Below are positions 44,682 to 51,661 of a stretch of DNA of 64,000 nucleotides, piece by piece; positions within the stretch are counted from its first letter, which is position 1, and each line of letters starts with the position of its first letter. Made by a program: the position numbers and the translations under genes. Origin of the DNA: Amycolatopsis benzoatilytica AK 16/65 (GTDB lineage Bacteria > Actinomycetota > Actinomycetes > Mycobacteriales > Pseudonocardiaceae); NCBI RefSeq assembly GCF_000383915.1, contig NZ_KB912942.1, forward strand, positions 5,172,367 through 5,236,366. Reading direction: 5' to 3'. Below the pieces are notes generated by a model. That model saw only the letters and a program-made list of their open reading frames with translations. It was not told where the DNA came from and made no database searches.

Positions 44682-45653
44682 ATGCGTCTCCCCCGGAAAC
44701 TGGCCGCCGCGTTCGGCGGGTTGCTGGCTGTCGCCGGGTTGGCGGTGCCTTCGGGCACCGCCAACGCAGCCAGTGCTTCGATTCCGCTCGCACCGTATGT
44801 GGACATGGGAGCTTGGCCGACTCCGGTGCTCTCCACCATGTCCGCACAGAGCGGCGTCAAGAGTTTCTCGCTCGGTTTCGTCACCGGAGCAGGCTGCAAG
44901 GCCAGCTGGTTCGCCGCCTACGATCCCCGGCAAGGCTGGCAATCCGACGAAATCGCCAAGATTCGCGCAGCGGGCGGGGACGTCAAGGTCTCCTTCGGCG
45001 GCGCGTCCGGCGTCGAGCTCGCGCAAGCGTGCGGCGACGTCGATTCGCTGGCCGCCGAGTACGACGCGGTGGTCAAAGCCTATGCCCTCAAGTACATCGA
45101 CGTCGACATCGAGGGCGCGGCGGTCGCCGATCCGGGCTCGATCCAGAAGCGGTCGCAGGCGCTCAAGAAGGTCCAGGACGCCAATCCCGGTCTGAAGATC
45201 TCGCTGACACTGCCAGTGCTGCCCAGCGGCCTCACCTCCGACGGGCTGAACGTGGTGACCTCGGCCAAGAACGCCGGCGTGAACCTCGACTTGGTGAACG
45301 TGATGGCGATGGACTACTACCAGGGTGCCGGCGACCAGGGTGCCAAGGCGATCCAGGCGGCGCAATCCACGCAGGCGCAACTGAAATCCGCGCTCGGACT
45401 GTCCGATGCGGACGCCTGGCAGAAAGTCGGGCTCACTCCGATGATCGGCGTGAACGATTCGCAGAACGAGATCTTCTACCAGAAGGACGCCACCGCGGTG
45501 GTGGACTTCGCCCGCAGCGTCCACTTGGGAATGCTGTCGATGTGGGAGGTCGGCCGCGACGCGAACGCGTGCACCGGCGCGCTGTACAAGTGCACCAACG
45601 TTCCCCAGCAGCCGTACGAGTTCTCGAAGATTTTCGCCGGCTACACCGGATGA
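44682..45653 (+). CDS. Secreted GH18 chitinase-like protein
   Basis: 323 aa. A Sec signal peptide (about 1-29, cleavage near TANA-A) is followed by a single GH18 barrel with no chitin-binding domain. FVTGAGCKASWFAAYD and KVSFGGASG (SxGG motif) precede the catalytic DxDxE, Asp140-Asp142-Glu144 in YIDVDIEGAA; MAMDYY and LSMWEVGRDA complete the barrel. The barrel resembles bacterial chitinases of the ChiC/ChiD type; endo- or exo-activity on chitin is inferred. GGAGG lies about 9 nt before ATG 44682. The DasR-like box upstream suggests control by N-acetylglucosamine-derived signals. Confidence 0.9.
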   Translation: MRLPRKLAAAFGGLLAVAGLAVPSGTANAASASIPLAPYVDMGAWPTPVLSTMSAQSGVKSFSLGFVTGAGCKASWFAAYDPRQGWQSDEIAKIRAAGGDVKVSFGGASGVELAQACGDVDSLAAEYDAVVKAYALKYIDVDIEGAAVADPGSIQKRSQALKKVQDANPGLKISLTLPVLPSGLTSDGLNVVTSAKNAGVNLDLVNVMAMDYYQGAGDQGAKAIQAAQSTQAQLKSALGLSDADAWQKVGLTPMIGVNDSQNEIFYQKDATAVVDFARSVHLGMLSMWEVGRDANACTGALYKCTNVPQQPYEFSKIFAGYTG

Positions 45654-45660
45654 GACGGGC

Positions 45661-45692
45661 GCGGCCCGGGCCCGGCGCGGGACCCGGGCCGC
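45661..45692. terminator. Hairpin between chitinase and acid phosphatase genes
   Basis: GCGGCCCGGG (45661-45670) and CCCGGGCCGC (45683-45692) form a perfect 10-bp stem in the 48-bp convergent gap. Confidence 0.7.
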
Positions 45693-45701
45693 GACCGGAA
45701 A

Positions 45702-46463
45702 TCAGGGCAGGTAGTACATCGGGTTCGGCAGCTTCACGGGACGGTCGGCGTAGCCGCCTTCCAGGTCGCTGAACTGGTCGCCGAGGTTCAGCACGATGTG
45801 CGCGCCGGTCGCCTGGATGTGCGCCCGGGTGCCCGACTTGTACTGCACGGTGTTGCAGGTCAGCCCGCACGGAAGGTAGTCCGGCGGGGTCGTCTTCGGC
45901 TTGAAGTACGCGCCGGCTGGCGCCGGGTAGCCCTCGTTGGCCAGGTTCTTCAGCGACTGCGGACCCTGCCGGTCGTTGCGGCCGGTCAGGAAGTAGACCC
46001 GCACGCCGTGGCCGGCGGCCCAGTTCGCCAGCTCCAGCACCGGTTTGTTCGGCCCGAACGTGCCCTCGTCGATGGCCTTCTGCTGCTTCACCGGGTCGAA
46101 GCCGAAGTCGTTGTCGACCTCCCAGCCGTAGGTGATCTCGGCGGTGTCGTCCACGTCGAGCACGATCGCCGGGTTCTTCACCGTGCCCAGCTTCTGCTGC
46201 AGGAACCGCTTCGCGTCAGCGACCACGCGCTTGGTGTCGGCGACGAACCGGCTGCTTTCGGAGTAGTGGTGCTTGCCGGACGCGTCGATCCAGTCGCCGT
46301 AGTACGCCTTGACGTCCAGCTTTGCCTGGCCGACGTTGGCCGGTTCCCGGCCGTGCGCGGCGGTGACGGCGTCCGAACCGGCCAGTGCGGTCGCACCGCC
46401 GGCCACGGTGGCGCCGATCGCCGCGGCGGCGGCCAGCTTGACTAGAGCGGGAAAACGAGACAC
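45702..46463 (-). CDS. Secreted HAD-family acid phosphatase
   Basis: 253 aa. A signal peptide (about 1-29) is followed by the HAD superfamily IIIB acid phosphatase domain. DVDDTAEI (Asp103/Asp105) is the nucleophile motif, VYFLTGRN motif II, YKSGTRAHIQ carries the motif III lysine, and NLGDQFSDL is motif IV. It removes phosphate from external organic phosphates. ATG 46463 starts the signal peptide. It may serve with the neighbouring chitinase in scavenging nutrients, but the two are convergent and not an operon. Confidence 0.9.
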   Translation of the reverse strand: MSRFPALVKLAAAAAIGATVAGGATALAGSDAVTAAHGREPANVGQAKLDVKAYYGDWIDASGKHHYSESSRFVADTKRVVADAKRFLQQKLGTVKNPAIVLDVDDTAEITYGWEVDNDFGFDPVKQQKAIDEGTFGPNKPVLELANWAAGHGVRVYFLTGRNDRQGPQSLKNLANEGYPAPAGAYFKPKTTPPDYLPCGLTCNTVQYKSGTRAHIQATGAHIVLNLGDQFSDLEGGYADRPVKLPNPMYYLP

Positions 46464-46509
46464 AGCGACCCTCCAGTGATCATTCGGAACCCGGAGAATC
46501 TACGCTCCG

Positions 46510-47697
46510 TCAACCGGAATGAAAACCCTCCGTAGGTATGCGTTCAGCGCGGCACACGAACGCCACCGGCGACCGGCCGATCCGAGTCAGCACCACAGTG
46601 GACTCGTCGTGGCCGCGCGGCTTCAGCCTGCGACGCAACGCGTCCGGGTCGACGTCCAAGCCACGCACGAGGATTTCCAGCCGGCCGACGTCCAGCTTCT
46701 TCAACGCCTGCCCGAGCGTCTTCTCCCGGTACGGCAGCTGTTCCCGGATCCGGAACGCCCGCACCCCGGGCGGCGGTGTGTCCCCGGTCAGGTAAGCGAT
46801 GCGTTCGTCCAGCTGCCACAATCCGTGCTGGGCGGCGTAATGCCGGACCAGGCCGGCCCGGACGACCGCGCCGTCCGGATCGATGAGCCACTCCCCGGGA
46901 TCCCGGACCGGAATGTCATCCGGCAGGGAGTCCGTCAGAGTCCACTGTGTACCGTCCGACCGCAACACGGTCGCCCGGCGCGTGACGCCCGAGGAAACGC
47001 CGCGCCACAGACACGCCTCGCGGACTTGACCGTCGAGCGACACGAGTTCGACCTCGTCCGCCCACGGCGCGATGGAGAAGTCCATGCCAGGTGCGCATTT
47101 CACGGACAAGATCCGGCCCGGATAGGCGTCGACCAGTTCGTCCAGCGGCGGCAGGAAATCCGCCGGACGCCAGACCCGGCGGCCGGCGGAATCGCGCCGG
47201 GCCGGGTCGGCGGCCACCGCGGCATCCCGCGAGACCGGGCGCAATGCGTCCGCACGAGCCACCAGGACCGCAACCTCGGCGACCGCGGCGTTGTGCCGGG
47301 CCATTTCCAGCCGCACCGGGTCCACATCGGACCCCAGCGCCACCCGGGCCACCCGGCCCAGTTCGATCAGATCGGCGCCGACCGAACAGGTCACGTCGTG
47401 CACGGCCAGGCCGGCCAGCCGCGCGGCGCGATGGCGGGCCACTGGAGTGGCGCTCGCCTGCTGGACGGCATCGCCGGTGAACAGCCAGTCCGAAGAGGAC
47501 TCCAGCTTTCCGGCGGATTTCCGGCGCAGGGACACGGTCTCCAGCACCGCGGCCGCGCGCTGCTCCCCTACCGCACGCCGCGCGGCAGCGACGTCAGCGA
47601 TGCGCGACGCGTCCAATTCGGAACAGCCGGCGAGCGCCGCCTTCCCCGCGTCCGAGCGGAGGAAGGCGACGTCGTCGAGCGTGAAACTGTAAGGCAA
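46510..47697 (-). CDS. THUMP-like domain methyltransferase
   Basis: 395 aa. Class I SAM methyltransferase fold with HDVTCSVGADLIELGRVA as motif I and VAADPARRDSAGRRVW in the catalytic region, then the THUMP-like C-terminal domain (about 310-395: LPYREKTLGQALKKLDVGRLEILVRGLDVDPDALRRRL). The DPARR motif points to an RNA- or protein-N methyltransferase; the target is not known to me. It begins 1 bp after the upstream methyltransferase stop, so it is the last gene of an operon. Confidence 0.85.
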   Translation of the reverse strand: MPYSFTLDDVAFLRSDAGKAALAGCSELDASRIADVAAARRAVGEQRAAAVLETVSLRRKSAGKLESSSDWLFTGDAVQQASATPVARHRAARLAGLAVHDVTCSVGADLIELGRVARVALGSDVDPVRLEMARHNAAVAEVAVLVARADALRPVSRDAAVAADPARRDSAGRRVWRPADFLPPLDELVDAYPGRILSVKCAPGMDFSIAPWADEVELVSLDGQVREACLWRGVSSGVTRRATVLRSDGTQWTLTDSLPDDIPVRDPGEWLIDPDGAVVRAGLVRHYAAQHGLWQLDERIAYLTGDTPPPGVRAFRIREQLPYREKTLGQALKKLDVGRLEILVRGLDVDPDALRRRLKPRGHDESTVVLTRIGRSPVAFVCRAERIPTEGFHSG

Positions 47698-47698
47698 T

Positions 47699-48655
47699 TC
47701 AGGACGGCCGCTTGGTCCCGGTGATCATCACGTTGTAGAACAGTTCGCGCGGCAGCACCTTCGACAGCAGCTTCTTGTCCAAAGCGGACAGCCGCAGCCA
47801 CAGCCGGTAGGCGAACAGCCGCCAGCGCACCGTGAGCTTCTCCTGCGGCACCGCCGCTTCGAAGGTGCGGATCGGCCAGCCGGCGAGCGCCGCGGAGAAC
47901 TCCTCGGTCACCGCGCGCACGTCCTGAGCGCCAGCGCCGCGAGCCATCGCTTCCAGCTCCGACGGGTCGAAGGTGTGGATGTCGACCACGGCCTCCAGCG
48001 CGGCGGCACGGGATGACTCGTCCAGCTCCTCCTGCGGCCGCCGCCAGCCGCTCAGCGCGGGCAGCTTGGTGATGTTCGTGGTGAGATACCAGGTGACCTG
48101 GCCCAGCCGGCGCGCGTACCGGTCGCCGATCTTGGTCGGCTCGCCGGCGAACACGAACCGCCCGCCCGGCTTGAGCACCCGCAGCACCTCGCCGAACGCC
48201 TGGCGCACGTCCGGGATGTGGTGCAGCACCGCGTGCCCGACCACCAGGTCGAAGGTGTTGTCGTCGTAGGGGATCCGCTCCGCGTCGGCGACCCGGCCGT
48301 CGACGTCCAGGCCGAGGCCCTCGGCGTTGCGCAGCGCGACCTGCACCATGCCCGGTGACAGGTCGGTGACCGAGCCCTTCTTCGCGACGCCGCCCTGCAT
48401 CAGGTTCAGCAGGAAGAAACCGGTGCCGCTGCCCAGCTCCATCGCGTGCTGGTACGGCTGGCCGTCGTCGCCGGCCACCGCGTTGAACACGTCGGTGGCG
48501 TAGGAGATGCAGCGCTCGTCGTAGGAGATCGACCACTTCTCGTCGTAGGTCCCGGCTTCCCAGTCGTGGTAGAGGACGTTCGCCAGCTTCGGGTCGTCGT
48601 AGGCGGCTTTGACCTCTTCGGCGGTGGCGTGCGGATTCGGCGCCGGGTCCGACAC
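47699..48655 (-). CDS. Class I SAM-dependent methyltransferase
   Basis: 318 aa. Motif I AMELGSGTGFFLLNLMQGG, the motif-II-like region PYDDNTFDLVVGHAVLHHIPD and post-II RVLKPGGRFVFAGEP. The N-terminus (KAAYDDPKLANVLYHDWEAGTYDEKW) and a long C-terminal helical part, including FAYRLWLRLSALDKKLL, mark a small-molecule or lipid methyltransferase of unknown target. GTG 48655 has GAGGGGAAG 8 nt upstream; GTG 48664 would overlap the enoyl-CoA hydratase stop. Confidence 0.9.
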   Translation of the reverse strand: MSDPAPNPHATAEEVKAAYDDPKLANVLYHDWEAGTYDEKWSISYDERCISYATDVFNAVAGDDGQPYQHAMELGSGTGFFLLNLMQGGVAKKGSVTDLSPGMVQVALRNAEGLGLDVDGRVADAERIPYDDNTFDLVVGHAVLHHIPDVRQAFGEVLRVLKPGGRFVFAGEPTKIGDRYARRLGQVTWYLTTNITKLPALSGWRRPQEELDESSRAAALEAVVDIHTFDPSELEAMARGAGAQDVRAVTEEFSAALAGWPIRTFEAAVPQEKLTVRWRLFAYRLWLRLSALDKKLLSKVLPRELFYNVMITGTKRPS

Positions 48656-48660
48656 GGAAG

Positions 48661-49440
48661 TCACTTCCCCTCGAAGACGGCTTTGCCCGGGCCGTTGTCG
48701 ATGAACGACTGCATGCCGTTCTTCTGGTCCTCGGTCGCCCACAGTGCGGTGAACAGCTGGGTCTCGATCTTGAGGCCGGTGGCCAGGTCGACGTCCAGCC
48801 CGGAGTCGATCGCGGCCTTGGCCGCGCGCAGCGCCACCGCCGGGCCGTTCGCGAACTGCGACGCCCACTTGTGCGCGGCCGCGTACACGTCGTCCGGCGC
48901 GACGACCTCGTCGACGATGCCGAGTTTCAGCGCCTCGTCGGCCTTCACGAACCGGCCGGTGAAGATCAGGTCCTTGGCTTTGCTCGGGCCGATCAGCCGG
49001 GTCAGCCGCTGAGTGCCGCCGGCGCCCGGGATGATGCCGAGCTGGATCTCCGGCTGGCCGACCTTCACGTTGTCGCCCGCCACCCGGTAGTCCGCGGTGA
49101 GCGCCAGCTCCAGGCCGCCGCCGAGGGCGTAGCCGGTGATCGCGCAGACGACCGGCTTCGGGATGTTCGCGACCCGGGCGAGCGACGCGGTCAGCTCGGC
49201 GCCGAACTTCGCGATCTCCGGGTAGGTGCGGGAAGCCATCTCCTTGATGTCCGCGCCGCCGGCGAAGGTCTTCTCGCCGCCGTAGAGGATCACCGCGCGC
49301 ACGTCGTCGCGGTCGGACGCCTCGCGCGCGGCCTCGGCGAGCTCGGCCTGGACCTGATTGTTCAGCGCGTTGACCGGCGGCCGGTCGAGCCGGATCGTGC
49401 CGATCCCGCCCTCGACCTCCAGGGTTACGAACTCTCCCAC
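48661..49440 (-). CDS. Enoyl-CoA hydratase
   Basis: 259 aa. Crotonase fold: the oxyanion-hole segment AGGADIKEMA and the GYALGGGLELALTADYRVAG loop, then GQPEIQLGIIPGAGGTQRLTRLIG with the catalytic Glu pair (GxPExxLGxxPGAGG). It hydrates trans-2-enoyl-CoA in beta-oxidation. GTG 49440 follows a GAGGAG motif by 5 nt. It is the first gene of a likely three-gene operon with two methyltransferases. Confidence 0.93.
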   Translation of the reverse strand: MGEFVTLEVEGGIGTIRLDRPPVNALNNQVQAELAEAAREASDRDDVRAVILYGGEKTFAGGADIKEMASRTYPEIAKFGAELTASLARVANIPKPVVCAITGYALGGGLELALTADYRVAGDNVKVGQPEIQLGIIPGAGGTQRLTRLIGPSKAKDLIFTGRFVKADEALKLGIVDEVVAPDDVYAAAHKWASQFANGPAVALRAAKAAIDSGLDVDLATGLKIETQLFTALWATEDQKNGMQSFIDNGPGKAVFEGK

Positions 49441-49504
49441 GCGACTCCTCCTCGTGAACGGGCGTTGACGGGCTGCCAAAAGGCTACCGGCCGGTAAGGA
49501 CAAG

Positions 49505-50317
49505 CTACCGGCGACGGGCGAAGAACCGCTCGCCCGAGCGCTGCAGCACCAGGTCCTGGTCGAACGTCTTGGACAGGTTCTCGCTGGTGATCACGTCGTC
49601 CACCAGCCCGGACACCACCGCGCGGCCCTCGCGCAGCAGCAGCGCGTGCGTGAAGCCGGGCGGGATCTCCTCGACGTGGTGGGTGACCAGCACCATCGCC
49701 GGCGCGTCCGGGTCCATCGCCAGTTCGGACAGCCGGGCCACCAGGTCCTCGCGGCCGCCGAGGTCGAGGCCGGCCGCCGGCTCGTCGAGCAGCAGCAGCT
49801 CCGGGTCGGTCATCAGCGACCGGGCGATCAGCACCCGCTTGCGCTCGCCCTCGCTCAGCGTGCCGAAGGTGCGCTCGGCCAGATGTCCGATGCCGAGCGC
49901 GCCGAGCAGCTCGCCGGCCCGGTCGATGTCCATCCGGTCGTACTGCTCGCGCCAGCGGCCCATCACCGCGTAGCCGGCGCTGACCACGACGTCGGACACC
50001 TTCTCGTCGCCCGGCACCCGCTGGGCGATCGCGGCGGAGGTGAACCCGATGCGCGGGCGCAGGTCGAAGATGTTCACCTTGCCGATCCGGTCGCCGAGCA
50101 GGTCGAGCGTGCCGGAGGTGGGGTGCAGCTCGGCGGCGGCCAGCCGGAGCAGAGTGGTCTTGCCCGCGCCGTTGGGGCCGAGCACCACCCATCGCTCGTC
50201 CAGCTCGACCGCCCAGTCCAGGGCCGCGAGGAGGTCGTTTCCGGTGCGGCGGACGCCGACACCGGACATCCGCACGACGAGGTCGTCGGGATCGCTGGGC
50301 AGGATCGGCTCGCTCAC
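49505..50317 (-). CDS. ABC transporter ATP-binding protein
   Basis: 270 aa. Walker A GPNGAGKTTLL, signature LSEGERKRVLIARSLM, Walker B ELLLLDEPAAGLDLGGRED and H-loop VLVTHHVEEIPPGF are all present. The N-terminus (VVRMSGVGVRRTGNDLLAALDW) starts at GTG 50317; a much longer open frame upstream lacks homology. No permease is encoded next to it. The ModF/YlmA-like features (EEIPPGFTHALLLREGRAV) suggest an orphan ATPase that may not drive transport. Confidence 0.92.
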   Translation of the reverse strand: MSEPILPSDPDDLVVRMSGVGVRRTGNDLLAALDWAVELDERWVVLGPNGAGKTTLLRLAAAELHPTSGTLDLLGDRIGKVNIFDLRPRIGFTSAAIAQRVPGDEKVSDVVVSAGYAVMGRWREQYDRMDIDRAGELLGALGIGHLAERTFGTLSEGERKRVLIARSLMTDPELLLLDEPAAGLDLGGREDLVARLSELAMDPDAPAMVLVTHHVEEIPPGFTHALLLREGRAVVSGLVDDVITSENLSKTFDQDLVLQRSGERFFARRR

Positions 50318-50590
50318 GGCCCCATTGTGGCGGTCGCCCGCGCACCCGTGCGCACCCGCCCGGGGGTAACCGTCCAGCGGCTGGGACAAGCGGCCGTACA
50401 ACGGACGGTTGTGGCAGCATCGAAGGCATGTCCAGGTCCGTGACCGCCGCCGCGCCCGCTCTGTGGCGCCGTCGTGCGATCGACCTGCTCCTGGTGGCTT
50501 CCAGCGGATGTACCCGGGCGCGGCGCTGAGCCCTTCGCCGGCGCGGCGCGCTGTGCCCGGCCCATTCCGACTCGCCCCAGGAGCACCCCG

Positions 50591-51136
50591 TTGACCACGT
50601 CCATCGTCCGCCACGACGTCGAAATCCATCCCCGGCTGACCGATCCGCTGCTCGCCGAGCTGCTGCACCCGTCGCGGCTGCTGTGGACGCCGCGCGAGCT
50701 GGCCGGCCTGACCCGCGCCGTCGCCACGGAACTGACCACCGGCCTGCGCGGCATTCTCCGGTTCGATGAAGACCAGCGCTGGTGGGCACGGCTCGCGCTG
50801 ACCGGCGGCGTCGAGCTGTGGCTGCTGTCCTGGCTGCCCGGCCAGCACACGAAACCACACGACCACGGCGGCGCGGCTGGCTCGTTCACCGTGCTGCAGG
50901 GCGAACTCGGCGAGGAGTACCGCTACCCCGGCGGCCCGGTCCGCCGCCGCACGCACGCCGCCGGCGAGGGCATCGGGTTCGGCGCCGGGCGCGCGCACCA
51001 GGTGCTCGGCGTCAGCGACGAGCCCGCGGCGAGCGTGCACGCTTACTCGCCGCCGTTGGTGCAGACGCGCGAGTATGCGAGCCTGGCCGACGTGCCGAAC
51101 GAAATTCCGCCGCTGCCCTCGATCGTGCGGCCGTGA
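50591..51136 (+). CDS. Cysteine dioxygenase
   Basis: 181 aa. Bacterial cysteine dioxygenase cupin: KPHDHGGAAGSFTVLQGELGEEYRY gives the first two iron His residues, and GRAHQVLGVSDEPAASVHAYSPPL the third His and closing strand. It oxidises cysteine to cysteine sulfinate. TTG 50591 is proposed as start because a CAGGAG sequence lies 7 nt upstream and the conserved region begins soon after; no ATG or GTG fits as well. The stop overlaps the rhodanese start (GTGA), so the two are coupled. Confidence 0.85.
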   Translation: MTTSIVRHDVEIHPRLTDPLLAELLHPSRLLWTPRELAGLTRAVATELTTGLRGILRFDEDQRWWARLALTGGVELWLLSWLPGQHTKPHDHGGAAGSFTVLQGELGEEYRYPGGPVRRRTHAAGEGIGFGAGRAHQVLGVSDEPAASVHAYSPPLVQTREYASLADVPNEIPPLPSIVRP

Positions 51137-51528
51137 CCGCGATCGACCGTTTCCTCGCCGCCGCCCGGTCCGCTCTGGACCGGGCGGAGCCGGCGCGGGC
51201 GGCTCAGTTGCAGGCGGACGGCGCGCTGATCGTGGACATCCGGCCGCACGCGAACCGGGCCGCCGAAGGGGAAATCCCGGGCTCGGTCGTGGTGGAGCGG
51301 ATCCATCTGGAGTGGCGGCTGGCGCCGGACAGCGAGTGGCGGCTGCCCGGGGTCACCGCGGAGACGGTCGCGGTGGTGGTGTGCAACGAGGGCTACGCGT
51401 CAAGCTTGGCGGCGGCGGATCTGCAGCGGCTCGGGCTGGCCGGGGCGACGGATCTCGTCGGCGGCTTCCGGGCCTGGGCCGCGGCCGGACTGCCGGTCCA
51501 GGCGGGCGGCTCCCCGGCGGTCCGGTAG
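51133..51528 (+). CDS. Rhodanese-like sulfurtransferase
   Basis: 131 aa. Single rhodanese domain: GALIVDIRPHANRAAEGEIPGSVVV followed by the active-site loop VVVCNEGYASSLAAADL with the catalytic Cys, and GGFRAWAAAGLPV. Translationally coupled to cysteine dioxygenase, so a role in cysteine breakdown is likely, for instance handling persulfides or the sulfite released from cysteine sulfinate. Confidence 0.9.
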   Translation: MTAIDRFLAAARSALDRAEPARAAQLQADGALIVDIRPHANRAAEGEIPGSVVVERIHLEWRLAPDSEWRLPGVTAETVAVVVCNEGYASSLAAADLQRLGLAGATDLVGGFRAWAAAGLPVQAGGSPAVR

Positions 51529-51558
51529 CCGCCGGTCCGGGCGTGGCTGCGCGGCGGT

Positions 51559-51637
51559 CCGTGAAGGGAACATCGAGGGACTCTGAGTACCTCAATGTTC
51601 CCTTCACGGCATCTCAGTCCCTCAAGGGGCCCTTCAC
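51559..51637. repeat. 51-bp palindrome (long-palindrome family) plus a half copy
   Basis: 51559-51609 is a near-perfect palindrome whose arms begin CCGTGAAGGGAACAT and end ATGTTCCCTTCACGG. A right-arm-only copy of a related version, GTCCCTCAAGGGGCCCTTCAC type, follows at 51617-51637. It lies between the convergent rhodanese and phosphorylase genes and probably terminates both. Confidence 0.8.
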
Positions 51638-51661
51638 CGACGACCGGCGCTGCGACGCGGG

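Noticed and set aside
49505..51040. 511-codon version of the ABC ATPase
   Set aside because: The upstream 240 codons are antisense to the cysteine dioxygenase gene; the conserved N-terminus begins at GTG 50317.
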